Origin: Diphasiastrum complanatum
Lineage: Eukaryota > Streptophyta > Lycopodiopsida > Lycopodiales > Lycopodiaceae
Direction of reading: 5' to 3'
Assembly (NCBI GenBank): GCA_029204225.1
Contig: CM055107.1
Coordinates: forward strand, 1,114,128 to 1,178,127
DNA length: 64,000 nucleotides
The notes under the pieces are model-generated. The model had not been told where the DNA came from, ran no database searches, and was given only the letters and a program-made list of their open reading frames with translations. The position numbers were made by a program, and so were the translations under genes. Positions 50,656-63,510 of this stretch are shown here, piece by piece (the first letter of the stretch is position 1; each line of letters opens with the position of its first letter).

Positions 50656-52984
50656 AAAAAAAGTATTATAGCATGCATACTCAGACATTCATCGCTCATA
50701 ATATATAGTACATACGCACTTGCCAACAATCCAATTATACTTCTAAGCTGCTGCTGCTCCTAGGATGGCGGACAGCTTATGTTGGCTTTTCTATATCTTC
50801 TAAGTTCTAGCCAAGGGCACGGGATATGAAGCCGATGTTAAATCTTGAAGTGTATTATTATTCCTACTAATTATTATGATTACAGTTTATCTATTATCTT
50901 AATGTGTAAGAAAGGTGTCGAACTAAATGGCTTGCTAGGCCTGACAGCCACAGCCTCTCCCTCCTGCAAGCCTCAAACTCAGATTGTTACACTCCAAGCA
51001 CACTCACGCTCACACTTCAGTGACTTCACATAGGGGTGATAACAAACTTTGTTAGTTATTGTGAGTAGCTTGTGAATGAGATCCTTAATGGCAGTTGTGG
51101 CATATCATGCCAAAATGGAAGTATCATTCATTGGTAGGATGAATGGACAATTTGTAAATAGAAAACCCATTTTGCAAAATGGACAATCTGTAAATGGAGT
51201 ATCCATTTTACTGCAAAACGGGTCGGTCTATTCATAGACTTTCTATATGTAACCACACCTAGCAAATTAACGTAACAAAGTTTTATTTATACACAACCAT
51301 GTAAAATCAACTAAGATTGTGTATTTCAGCCCACAATCAGAAATATCATTAGTTTTTTACAAATAATCTCAGCATCTAGGGTCTACACTCGTAATAAAGT
51401 CCAATTTAATAAATAATAATAAAAAACTTGAAGCCATCCTCTCTTAGATCTCTCTCTCACTATTCTCCCACTTTTGGATTTTCCCCATTTTTTTTAGCTT
51501 TGCCACAATAGGAGTAAGCTATTGTGACGATTTCCTTCAAAGCCGACATGTCTCTAGGTGAGTTTGAGTTGAAGAATCATGCATTTTTAATTCAATCTTT
51601 TTACATTGTAGAACTTGTTTTGCTTTCACTTTCTAATATGCGTGGAGTCATTTTTGGGATCACCTTGTTATTTTGCTTTGTTGCATTGTCATAAAGTTGT
51701 TGTGATGCTTCTCTCAAGGCTAATAACATGAATTTGAGCTAAAAATAGTTTTTATAATCCTATTTAGTTGCACCACTCTTTTTTTTGTGAGTTGGTTATG
51801 ATCTTTCATATTACGTGTTTATCACTTTTCTCATCTTGACCGAGTCTAAGCCAACTTTATGAATATATTGGGTATAACATTTGCTTATAGGACAAGTGCA
51901 AAGCCCACGTGCCAGTTCTCAATTGAGACATTTATGCTACCTTGGTACGAACTACCTGAGAACTGAGCTTTATTTATTTTGTACTTGGATATGTTTCACC
52001 GGAAAATTGCTCTAGATGGTGATCACATACCCATTAGATGTTAATAGAAATCGATTGCACAACCACTTGAATTCTAGCTACAACTTTGACTTTTGACATG
52101 GATATAAAGGAAACTTTAGCATATAGATTCAAGAAAACAACCAGTAAAACAATGAGAAAAGTGCAATATATGTTGTGAACTTAATCGTAAAAGAGTGATA
52201 GATAGGCGGTCTCTATGGTAATTCAAAATATAAATAGTGCAGTTAGAAAAATCTCTTGCTAAATATACTAGAGAGAAGCTATTAAAGACAAAGATGTAGA
52301 TAGAGTTTACAAAGCAACCTCTTTCTAAGTATTCCTTAAAGATATCTTGGATAACATAAGACCTCTCAAGCATCCAACGATCCTCCCTTTCTTGTTTCAT
52401 GACATTGATAGATGGTGCTTCGCAAGCTAGACAACTATAGAGTGGTCAGTCTATGCACAAAGGAAAGTTAAGCTAGGCTATTCTTATGCCTTTTTGTTTT
52501 TTGCAATTACGTAAAGAAGACCAAACATCATTCCGACATTCACTCCTTCACAACGATACAACTATTTGAGACCTAAATCCTTTCACTTGCTACCAACACT
52601 TCAAAAATACTTGCTTCCAATAGTCTATGAGCTTTTACCAATTGAAATAGGTTCTTCAAATTATTTCCAAAAAAATTAAACACCTAGACTTGATGACATA
52701 ATCTTTGACTTTTTCATTTCTTCCTTGGATCTCTTCATTTTTTCCATATTGGATTTTCACTCTTCCCAACTCATGTTGAGGAGAAGCACTTTTTTGCTAA
52801 GTATTTAGGTAATAGATTGCCATTATGAAAAAATACCATTTGAGTTGTAATTAAAAAAGAACCAAATGTTAGTCATTTGAGGATTTTTGTACCCACTTGC
52901 TTTGTGCATGTACCATTGAATGTTAGAACAAAAGAAGATTCTAGTTAAATGGAAAGAATGAGGATATTGCTCTTCAAGCAAAAC
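50656..52984. other. 3' flank of the transporter gene, no gene recognised
   Basis: Contains the presumed 3' UTR and, near 51500-51570, an inverted copy of the dispersed repeat seen at 20.8 kb. The TGGACAATTTGTAAATAGAAA/TGGACAATCTGTAAATGGAG pair (51143-51205) is a short local repeat. The frame at 52116-52400 has no recognisable family. Confidence 0.5.
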
Positions 52985-53600
52985 TTAAAAAATCTACATT
53001 TGTTTTATTAAAAAAATTGTCATCGGAATGAGTATAATCATTCACTTTATTATAGATTTGCTGGAAATCATGTTAATATTCTTCTAATCTATGTGGATGA
53101 TATCCACTTTATTATAGATTTGCTAGAAATCATGTTAATATTCTTCTAATCTATGTGGATGATATCATATTGAGTGGAGACAACAATCAAGATATTGATG
53201 ATATCAAGTTGCACTCAAGAAGGAGTTTGAGGTGCATGATTTTGGTCTTTTACACTATATCTTGGGAATAGAAGTATTTAGATCTCCTCAATTTACTTTC
53301 ATTTGTCAAGAGAAGTATGCTAGTTCTATTCTAAATAGACTTCATATGGTAGATGCTACACCTATGGAATCAAATGTAAAGCTCACTATAAGAGTAATGA
53401 AAGATCTTTCCAGGACATTACTCTGTATAGAAAGCTAAATAAGACTTGATCTTAGTTATTGTGTTGGTAGATTAAGCCAGTTTATGCAAAATCATAGTGT
53501 GGAGCATTGGAAGCTAGGCAGGAGAGTATTGAGGTACATCTCGGGATCTAGAGATTATGGCATTCTTTTTGGAGGATCATGACTTGTTTGGATTTTCAGA
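52985..53600 (+). pseudogene. Ty1/copia reverse transcriptase C-terminal fragment
   Basis: Plus strand HRNEYNHSLYYRFAGNHVNI, then LLIYVDDI (catalytic YVDD), LSGDNNQDIDDIK, KKEFEVHDFGLLHYILGIEV, QEKYASSILNRLHMVDATPM and LSQFMQNHSVEHWKLGRRVL, then RYISGSRDYGILFGG. A 62-bp tandem duplication right at YVDD and later stops destroy the frame. Confidence 0.85.
53043..53166 (+). repeat. 62-bp tandem duplication spanning the YVDD motif
   Basis: Units 53043-53104 and 53105-53166 differ at one base. 62 is not a multiple of three, so the duplication shifts the reverse transcriptase frame at its active site. Confidence 0.92.
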
Positions 53601-53618
53601 TTCTAGTTGCAGAGGGAG

Positions 53619-54162
<544 letters not shown>

Positions 54163-54180
54163 ACCTTATCAATTGATTGC

Positions 54181-54997
54181 AGGTCAATTGTATCGCCATG
54201 GAGTTGATAGTATTCTAAGAAGATGTGTTTTGCCACATGAAATCCTTGATCTAATCATGTTTTCACGTGATGGAATGAGAGGAGGACATTTTTCATTCGA
54301 TATTACTGTTCGAAATTTTTTGTAATCAGGATGTTGGTGGCCTACACTTCATAAAGATACAAAGAAATATATTCAGTCATGTGATGTATGTCAACGAGCA
54401 CGTCGCCCTACAAAGCAGAACTATGAGTCTTTACATCCGGTTTTGGCACAAGTACTATTTGAAAAAAAAAGACTTGATTATGTTGGTCTTATTCATCTTG
54501 CGACAAGAGATACTTAAGCCAGATACATTATCGTAGTGACAAATTATATGACCAAATGGGTCGAAGCAAGAGCAGTTCATGTTGTCAATGCAAAGACTAC
54601 GGCTAAGTTCTTATATGAGAATATCATTGTTATATTTGAGTGTCTAGTCGAGATTGTGAGTGATCGTGGAACACAGTTTGTCATTGAAACAATAAAGTGT
54701 ATGTTGGAGGACTTTTTTGCTATTTATCGGTTTAGTACTTCATATTATCTGAGAGGCAATGGACAAGCAGCTTCCAATAAGATTATTTGCAGTATTATGA
54801 CAAAGACAGTGGAAGCAAGTTGTTCTGATTGGAAACATAAACTTCATGCAACATTATGGGCATTCAGAACAACTTATAAAGTTAGTACGAACCAGACACC
54901 ATTTCAAGTTGTTTATGGTCAAGATCCACTAATCATGCGTCTTACAAGCAATATAATTAAAAAACCATCAGTTCTTGGTGAATCCACATCACAGTGA
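54181..54997 (+). pseudogene. Ty3/gypsy integrase pseudogene (non-chromovirus type)
   Basis: Plus strand: GQLYRHGVDSILRRCVLPHE, then HHCC finger (GGHFSFDITVRNFL ... CDVCQRARRPTKQNYESLHP), core with RLDYVGLIHLATRDT, VTNYMTKWVEARAVHVVNAK, VEIVSDRGTQFVIETIKCML, and WKHKLHATLWAFRTTYKVST, then PFQVVYGQDPLI. The layout LHPVL...DYVGPI resembles Tat/Athila-lineage integrases. Two TAA/TAG stops lie upstream of the open 54536-54997 part; the catalytic Glu region has NKIICS in place of NKTI. Confidence 0.82.
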
Positions 54998-57900
54998 TCA
55001 TTTTACCAATTAACTTCATTACAGGGTAATCAACTACTCAAGTTAATTGCCAATGATTTAAAAATCTCAAGTGTCTAGGTGAAGAATTCAATTATACTAG
55101 TATGACATCACATTTAGATCCTTATCCAAATCATTTATAAGTTAATTCATAAATATTCCACACAAAGATTTGTTAACTCTACAAGTATCTGTCAAACAAT
55201 ACTTGATTATATGTCTATGTTTACCGACTAGGTTAAGTGCACCAGATAACTCTAGTAACCAGGAATACACAGTAGATTTTTACAAGATTAATCGTGCACA
55301 TATGTGAATAATCTCACTATGACCTAGTACATAAACACATTTTTATCTGCCAGATTTCTCCAGAATCCACATATGTTACTCACATAACTCACTAAGATCT
55401 TGTAATTCATCTACAAAAGATTGTCCATTTTTCATGAGTAAACATATATGGAAAATCTCTAAGAAGAATAACATTCAATCTCAATAGTTTTTTCAAACCT
55501 CAAAATTTTTCAAAATACCCCACACTTGATCAAACAGTTTTTTTTTTCCCATATCGTAAGTAGGTACTCAGATATACCATTGATCATCAAACCTTTACAG
55601 TCCTAGAATTTTCTTTCCAAAAGTACTAATGTCCCATATCACCAGCTTTTCCTTCCAGAAAATCCTTAACTGCCATATCTGATATTTAAGAGATCCACTG
55701 ATCATCTAGCTGTCGTATAATCCATATAGGATATTATCTCTTGTTCCCAAAAATTGGAGAATCCCTTTATTTGAATGACTAACATGCCTATCAGATGGAT
55801 ATTACATCCACACCTGATCCAGTGATTTAAACAGAAGAATTAACATGGTTCAGCATTATATTATGATCTTTCCAAGTTAATGATAGGCTTCAAATCTCCA
55901 TGGATCCAAGAGCATTAACTCTAGGGATAAGCTTCTATCAATTAACAGACCCCATTTAATCCATGTATTAGATTTCATTTTTAACATTACAATTGACATC
56001 CAAAATTGTGGATAACTCAATGGTTACAAAGATATCAGTTATGAATTCAACTAAATGAATTCTATCCAAAAAATTGATAATCGGTCTTAAGCAATTATTT
56101 ATAGGGATTACCAAAATCCTAATTGCAAAATACATTTCCCGATCACACTTACTACGTTGTGTCCACTATTCTTCCCCCCTTAGAATTTTTAGTCTCTTGA
56201 AATTTTTTTTTTTAGCTAAGGTACAACGAAGATATAAAGACATTAGTAAATGTTAAAAGTGAATTATTGTAGGAAAAAAAATCTGACACAATTTCACTTT
56301 TATCCTATACTTGGGTTGAATCATCTATATACAAAAATCATCCACTAGTATGTAAAACAATACTACTCTGATCTTTTGAACAAAATTCACATAGGATTTA
56401 ACTGGAAATGAAACAATCAGCTTTTTAATTTCTATTATTACTATTTTTCCAATAAAATTGGACTTTTTTTTTTCTTTTTATTGACTGGTTTGGCATTACT
56501 CTATTAATTTTGTCAAAAACTATCCAAACTTTACATGAATAGAGATCCTACCAATAGAATTTTAGTAACTCTTAATCTGTATCCAATCAAATTTCACTGT
56601 CCGGATAAAGAGTACTGTTATCACTCATTCTGCCTGATCATTTCATATCGTTTGATGGTTTTAAATTCAATTTTGACGAGTTTCTTGCGCAAACATCCAC
56701 TTGACTCATTTTTAAAAATCGAAATACTATCCAATTTTTAATGTCACTAAACCAATGTTCAACTGGCATGCAAAACACACTACATCGGTTAGAGAACGTC
56801 TTTACAGAATTTTTTACGTAAACTTCAGTATTACAGAATTTGTCAACCATTATCACAAATTTGTGATCCAACCATTAGAGCACATGTGTATGACCAATCA
56901 AATCGATTGTAAATCCCTCATCCATATCAGAATCATGCTGAGAAACAACATGCAATCATTCCATAAATGCATAATACCACAAATTAGGAAAATGATTGGC
57001 ATGCAATAAAAAAAATTCAAAATTTTGCAAATTTCGCTCACAAAACTGCCAAAATTTCAAACGGCCATAACTTTGGCTACACGATGCCAAATTGGGTGCT
57101 TTAAAACTCAAAGGGAGAGTAAGTGATCGAGACACTTTCTGCCATCAGTCTGCCACCTAGGCTTCACACGTGAAAGATCAGAATGTTTGAAAATTTGTAG
57201 TAGGGCGCATTTTCACAAGGCAAAATCATGCAAAAACATACAAACACCCATCCTAGCCCAAAAGTGATGTTACCAACAGTCTTAAATGATCTATTAGACT
57301 TTCATGAAACATTCATACTGATTCTAAGATGCAGTATAGGCTGAGAACGAAGATTTCTTGATTTTTAAAAATTAAACTAGCTTCAAACTTGATGGAGATG
57401 GTGCATAAGCCACCATCCATCAATTTACAAGTCTGATAGCTTGCTGGGAAGGTAAAAAAGAATGCTAATGCTAAAAAAAATCCAAAATGATCTCCTTATG
57501 GATTTAGAGAGATCCATCTCTCAAGAGTCAGAAATCACCAAAAAATGGTCAATTTGTGCACTTTTTGACTTCCTACAAGCTCAATTGCTGAAATTCTTGG
57601 CTCTAACTTTAGGGAAAGCTTCAAAGACTTTATTTACCTCTTTACACGCTCTACATGGTGTTTTACAGCGACCTACTATCCAACTTTATGAGAAAACAAA
57701 CAAAAATGATGATTTTTTTTTGGCTATTTTCTGGTTTTTTTCTTTACTATAAAGTGAAAATTCATGACATGCAACTCTTTCTCTAACACATGCAAACTAT
57801 TTACAGAATTATAGCCATTTAATTGATCTTGCTGGATTTTGGTTCTTACTACGTATTTTGTGTCAAAAAGCATGAAAAAACATGCTATTTTGATCAAAAC

Positions 57901-58363
57901 ATAGCCTAGAATCATAAATCATTGAAAGAATCGGCATGCCTAATTTATTTCATCATTAATGATCCCTAAAATGAAAGTACACTTGCTGGAAAATTCAGAT
58001 TTACCAAAGATTTAATCTACACAAGCAAAAGCTCTAAGAAAGCATCACAAATTGGCTTCCTAAGACAATTACATAGATTCCTCTAGAATAGAGTCTCTAA
58101 GCATGGATCCTCTATTCATAGAATTGCTATTGATAACTCTACACATGCCTTGACTGTCCCAAACCTTGTAGTTACTCCATTTAGTGTGTTCTGGGCCTCA
58201 CAAGGATATTAGGTACCTTCGGGTCACATCTAGTATGATGTGGCATAAGAAACATCTTGTTTCACTAGAGTACTGTCGTGTATCCAAGACTAAGATTATA
58301 CTGAATCCTATGTACTGGTCATGGACATAACAACAAGCGTCTCACCATTTATATTATCTCATG
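54998..58363. other. AT-rich DNA, no gene recognised
   Basis: 3.4 kb without sustained coding frames or a recognised repeat family. The stretch near 57055-57110 (CGGCCATAACTTTGGCTAC) resembles wording common in untranslated parts of plant gypsy elements, so part may be leader or 3' region of a dead element. This is weak. Confidence 0.4.
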
Positions 58364-58757
58364 TGTTGATTTCACACATGTGGATTGTCCACAACATGTA
58401 CTTGTGATCTCCTTAGGTGTGTAGATGCACCAAGATCAAGACTAGATTGAGATTCAAGATCAATTTTGGATCCTATGGCAAAAACACACTACTACATGCA
58501 TTCAATCACTTCCAGCTCTCACTCACACGTGTGGGAAGTATTAAAAAATTATTCTAAGTAAAAACAAGCTGCTCTCCTTAGGTAGAGAGAGAAAAACCAT
58601 CATGAGCTCTCGAGTAGAGAGAGAAAGCTAGAAATCCAATAACACTCAAAATCCACACAATCACCAAATCAATTGGATCCAAAATGAGGAGTACAATGAT
58701 ACTAGTAGATCCACGAGCTACCACTATGCTTAACTATGATTGGACCACACTTTGTCA
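58364..58757 (-). repeat. 3' LTR of the copia element
   Basis: 394 bp, TGTTGATTTC...CTTTGTCA. All ten differences from the other LTR fall in the first 215 or so bases of the plus-strand sequence; the remaining 180 are identical. Confidence 0.9.
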
Positions 58758-58816
58758 CCCCTATATCTAACATAGATATTCTTTTTCAATTCTTCACACT
58801 CCTCCTAAAAAATTAT

Positions 58817-59524
58817 CTATGAAGATTTGAGCATTGATCTTGATATAACTCTAAGATTAGATCTATGCTTGATGAAAGCACTTTTGATCAAAGGCTTGGT
58901 GAGTAGATCGCCAATACAAGAGGACGAGTTGACATGCTCCAAATAGATTTCTCCTCCAATAAGCTTTTCTCTCACAAAATGGTGTGCCACTTCTATGTGC
59001 TTGCTTCTTGCATGAAATATGGGATTATTGGCAAGAGCTTGGGCCGAGATGTTATCACACTTGATCATTGGTAGATCATCTTCCTTGATGCACTTTAGCT
59101 CCATTAGTAACCTCTTGATCCAAAGCACCTCTTTGGTAGTTGTAGTGAGTGCTTTGTACTCGGTCTCACATGAAGAGAGAGATATAGTGTCTTGCTTTTT
59201 GGAAAGCTAAGATATTAGATTGCCTCCAAGAAAGATAGTGTATGCACTAATAGACTTTCGATCCATCTTGTCACTTGCAAAGTTCGAATCCGAGTAGCCA
59301 ACAATGGATAGATCTTCACTTTTATAGAGTAGACCATAATCACAAGATGAAGATACATATCTTAGAATCCTCTTGGCCATCTTCCAATGATGGATCTTAG
59401 GATCTTGCATAAATTGACTCAATTTGTGCACACAAAAACTTAGATCGGGCCTAGTAATGATAAGCCAAATCAAGGAGCCTACAAGACTCCTAAAAAGTGT
59501 GATGTCCTCAAAGGATCTCATCAC
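58817..59524 (-). pseudogene. RNase H of the copia element
   Basis: LFRSLVGSLIWLIITRPDLS, then HWKMAKRILRYVSSSCDYGL (59524-59207), then after a stop LLMELKCIKEDDLPMIKCDN, FHARSKHIEVAHHFVREKLI and GDLLTKPLIKSAFIKHR (59128-58817). These are the standard copia RT end and RNase H motifs, including the DN and HIEV/HF blocks. Confidence 0.88.
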
Positions 59525-61148
59525 CTTTATTAGGATCTTTTACAATTTGCTCCATTGGAGTATCTATGCTCTTAGAATTTTTCATATGGAATTTTTTCAA
59601 CATAGAGTGAGCATATCTAGATTGGCATATAAAGACATGATTTTCATAAAAATCAATTTCTAGGCCTAGGATGTAATGTATCTCTCCTAGATCTTGCGTT
59701 TTAAACTCACATCCAAGTGCTAGCTTAGTTTCATCAACTAGCTTGATACAACTTCCACAAGGAATAATGTCATCAACATAAATTAGAAGAATGACAATAT
59801 TGCTATCAACAAACTTTAGATACATGGAAGGATCATAGTCACTAAGAGTAAATCCTAGTGAGATAAGAAAAGAATTAAGTCTTGAACACCATGATCTTGG
59901 TGCTTGTTTGAGTCCATAAGGACTTTTGAAGAGCAAGCACACTTTGGACTCATCCTTGATGAATCCTTGAGGTTGTTCCATATAGATCTCCTCCTCAAGA
60001 TAACCATTTAGAAAAGCATTGAATACATCTAATTGGAACACCTTCCACTTGAAGAAACAGGCAAGAGAAATAAGAATTCTTATTGTCACCATCTTTGCAA
60101 TGGGTGCAAAGGTCTCCTCATAATCAAGGCCATGGATTTCAGCAAATCCTTTGGCACATAATCTTGCTTTATGCTTGTTGATGGTGCCATCATGATTGAA
60201 CTTGATCCGAAATACCCACTTGCAACCAATCACATGCTTGTTGGATGGAGGATCCACAAGCTCCCAAGTATTGTTGGTGATCAATGCATCATACTCTTGC
60301 TTCATGGCATCATACCACTCCTTGGTATTGAGTGCCTCTTGTACATTCTTTGGCTCTTCATGAGAGACATAAAAAACATAATTAGTGGAATCAAGATCCA
60401 CTTGTTTGCCTTTGTCAACATATGAGAGCCTCTTAGGCTCGGATCTATCTCTCATGGATCTTCTTGGTGAGAAAATCCGAGGAGAGTCTTCTTCAAATTT
60501 CGACCCCATCACATCATGATTGTCTTCAAAATCAATAATTGGTGATGCATCCATAGACTTCTTGATCTCGGCCTCTTTAAAAGATGAGTGTTGATATTCA
60601 TGAAAGACAACATCTCTACTTTCAACAACTTGAGAAGTAGAGAGTATAAAGACTATATAGGCCTTCTTGATGGATGAGTATCCAACCATGATCTCTTTGC
60701 ATGCACTAGGATCTTCCTTCTTCCTTGTTTCCAAGAGAATATGGACAAAGCATATGCATCCAAAAACTCTAAGGTGATCAACCTTAGGCTTCTTCAAATA
60801 TAAGATTTCATATGGTGAATTTCCTCCAAGAGCTATATGTGGGAGCCTATTGCAAAGATAATTTGCACAATTAATGGCTTCTCCCCAAAAATCTTTGGGC
60901 AAAGATGCCTCAATTCTCATAGATTTTGCACATTCACATAGAGATCTATTCTTTCTCTTGGCCACTCCATTTTGAGTCTCTTTTGATGCCTTCAAGCTCA
61001 CAAAAATCTTGAAATTTATTGGAGATATATTCACCACCTCCATCACCCTAAGAGCTTTAATCTTGAATGAGAATTGCTTCTCTACATAAGCTTTGAAAAT
61101 AAGGAAATGATCAAACACCATAGATTTAGAAGCAAGAGATATATCCAA
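59508..61148 (-). pseudogene. Integrase end and reverse transcriptase of the copia element
   Basis: 546 codons. Integrase end: QNGVAKRKNRSLCECAKSMR, where the catalytic Glu of the usual GVAERxNR is Lys; DGGGEYISNKFQDF (second Asp region) is readable only in another frame, and about seven codons (IPHTPQ region) are missing. Then FGCICFVHI, the variable linker, and RT: NTWELVDPPSNKHVIGCKWV, FAPIAKMVTIRILISLACFF, LDVFNAFLNGYLEEEIYMEQ, SPYGLKQAPRSWCSRLNSFL, and catalytic LLIYVDDIIPCGS. RT is intact, integrase is not. Confidence 0.9.
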
Positions 61149-61411
61149 GTGAATCTTGTGAAATCATCAATGAACGTAACAAAACAAGTGGCTCCTCCCT
61201 TGCTTGTAGTTGATGAAAAATGCACATCCGAGTGGATTAACTCCAAAGGATGCTTGCTTTTGATAGAAGACCTTGTAAATGGCTTTTTGTGAGATTTAGC
61301 AATAGCACAAGCCTCACAAGGTTTGATCTTCTTGGAGAATGACTTTGGCAAGCCAATAGCTTTGGCTTCTTTGATCATAGAGAGCATGGATTTGTAGTTG
61401 GGATGTTCCAA
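61082..61411 (-). pseudogene. Integrase N-terminus of the copia element
   Basis: MEHPNYKSMLSMIKEAKAIG, PCEACAIAKSHKKPFTRSS (Cys pair of the HHCC finger), LELIHSDVHFSSTTSKGGAT with first Asp, and FIDDFTRFTWIYLL. It is separated from the preceding frame only by TAA at 61424 (WHRRLEHP follows directly), and shifts out of frame at FTWIYLL. Confidence 0.88.
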
Positions 61412-61423
61412 CCTCCTATGCCA

Positions 61424-62311
61424 TTATTCCTCCATAGAGAGCTTGTTCACAAGAGCAACATTACAAGCATTCACATACTCATTTGGATCTAGTTTATAGA
61501 TGCCTCTAAATCTAGATCCTAATGCAAGTATCTCATCATTCTTTTTGATAGTGCAAGTATCAACATTGAATTTTACATCAAGGCCATTATCAAGCAATTG
61601 GCCAACACTAATAAGATTCTTAGTAAGCTTAGGTACATAAAGAACTTTAGAGAGAGAAAGAACTTTAGAGGATGCAAGCTTCAAGGGAATGTTCCCTATG
61701 CCTTCAATAGGACATTTAAAATCATTTGCAATGTATATTGATTTCTTGACTCCATCATAAGGTGCAATAGAAGAGAAGGAGTCCTTGGAGCTACACATAT
61801 GTGAAGAGGCTCCACTATCAATATACCATAGGCCATCCTTCTTGAAAGGAGTAGATGAGAAACTAGAGACCATAAGAGATCCCTCTCCATCACTTGCAAT
61901 AGTGTCTTCCTTCTCATTGGTAATGTTGGCTTGCTTGAGTTGATTCTTATTCTTGAAGCAATTGGTGGCATAATGGCCTTTCTTGTCACAATAAAAGCAC
62001 TTGATCTTCTTCTTCTTGATCTTGGATGATGAGGCATTAGAGGAATCATCTTCCTCCTCATCTTTGTCTTTGGATTTGACTTTGTTCTTGCTTGAGGATT
62101 GTTGATGTTGGTTCTTGCTCCTCCCTTTGTGCTTATCCTTGGCAAAGAGAGCTTTGCCATCATTATGAGTGAGAGAGAGCTTGTCCATCCTCAAGAGCTT
62201 GTACTCTTGTCTTGATTCTTCTGAAATTAGCACACCTTGGAGAGCCTCCAAACTTGGTAGCTCCTCCTTAATGGCATAGGATTCGACAAGATTATCAAAT
62301 TCACCTCTCAA
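61424..62311 (-). pseudogene. Gag zinc knuckle and protease of the copia element
   Basis: 295 codons: EEFDNLVESY-type gag end (GEFDNLVESYAIKEELPSLE), basic spacer, KKIKCFYCDKKGHYATNCFK (C2C4H4C), then protease GLWYIDSGASSHMCSSKDSF with an intact DSG, and KLTKNLISVGQLLDNGLDVK, the pre-integrase region. The frame is open throughout. Confidence 0.9.
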
Positions 62312-62754
62312 GCCATTGAGAATGACTTGGAATCACCAATACAAGCAAGTTCTCTATGAATATCTTTTACTCTCAAAACATAACTAGATGCACTCTCATC
62401 ACTCTTTTGGCTACTTTGAAAGATTTGATTTCTAAGAGTGAGAAGCCTAGAGGTATTCTTAGTCTCATAGATAGTCTTGAGACAATCCCAAGCTTCTTTG
62501 GCTGTTGAACAAGAACCTATCTCCCTCAATATCTCATTAGAGACATTCATCTTAATGTAGTGGAGAGCCATCCTAGCTCTCTTTTTGTATTTTTGAACCT
62601 CTTTAAGAACTTGTGGTTCTTCTTCAAGGCCAAGAACTATGTCCATCACGTTTTGAAGGATCAAGATGGACTCCATCCTCGTTTTCCAAATTGAATAGTT
62701 TGAAGTGGACAATCTTTCACTTGGTTCCAACAAGGATGAACCCATTGAGGACAT
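62308..62754 (-). CDS. Gag N-terminal part of the copia element
   Basis: 148 codons from MSSMGSSLLEPSERLSTSNY: SIWKTRMESILILQNVMDIV, AWDCLKTIYETKNTSRLLTL and SYVLRVKDIHRELACIGDSK, the DUF4219/UBN2 gag type typical of plant copia. A one-base indel near 62320 shifts it from ILNGLRGEFDN in the next frame. Confidence 0.9.
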   Translation of the reverse strand: MSSMGSSLLEPSERLSTSNYSIWKTRMESILILQNVMDIVLGLEEEPQVLKEVQKYKKRARMALHYIKMNVSNEILREIGSCSTAKEAWDCLKTIYETKNTSRLLTLRNQIFQSSQKSDESASSYVLRVKDIHRELACIGDSKSFSMA

Positions 62755-63498
62755 TTGAATGAAGAAAACTCAAATGATGAACAATAAATATTGCTACACA
62801 CTCTCAATAGGATCCAATAATAGAGTACTATCTCCTCCTATGAAAGATCTTGCAACTATTTGTGAATTGATTCTCACTAGCTACACAAATCTCTCTAAAA
62901 CAAGATCTATTTCACATCAAATGATGGAGTATAGGCAAAGTTAGGATCAAACACTCTTAGCACGTGTGAAATACACTAATAAACCAAATTTGACTCAAAT
63001 ACAATGATATTGCATGAAACAAAATGGCTAAGATCTCAAAACAGTGCCTAGATCACATGTAGATGAGATCGGTAAGCATTCAACTGTGATTTTGGATCAA
63101 ACAAGCAATCTCTTGACCAAACCAAATGTTTCCACCCAGGTCTAGGTGCCCTACCTAACCCTCTTCAAAAGCTTATAACTTTTTATTGGCTCAACCAAAT
63201 GGAATGAAACTGATTGCATCAGAAACTAGACAAAAATAGCTTCAAAACAAGCTATCAGGCAAGATAAATGGATCAAGCATGAAAGAGAACTTCCAAACTG
63301 AAACTGGATGTTCCTCACACGTGTCTGAGCACCTGATTCCGTACAGTACCAGGTCAGACCCAATCAATGTCCTTTTGATCTCTTTTTGATCCAAAATTGA
63401 ACAAGATAGCTAGGAAAATGGACCTTGACAATTTCTAGCTCAAGATTGATGAATAGTTCTCACTTAAATGGATCAAAATGCATGGTAACCTTAGTTAG
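62755..63498 (-). other. Leader of the copia element
   Basis: About 0.75 kb between primer site and gag ATG without coding frames. No distinctive motifs seen. Confidence 0.6.
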
Positions 63499-63510
63499 GC
63501 TCTGATACCA
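63499..63510 (-). promoter_or_regulatory. Primer binding site, initiator tRNA-Met
   Basis: Minus strand TGGTATCAGAGC directly after the LTR end ATCAACA. Confidence 0.93.
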
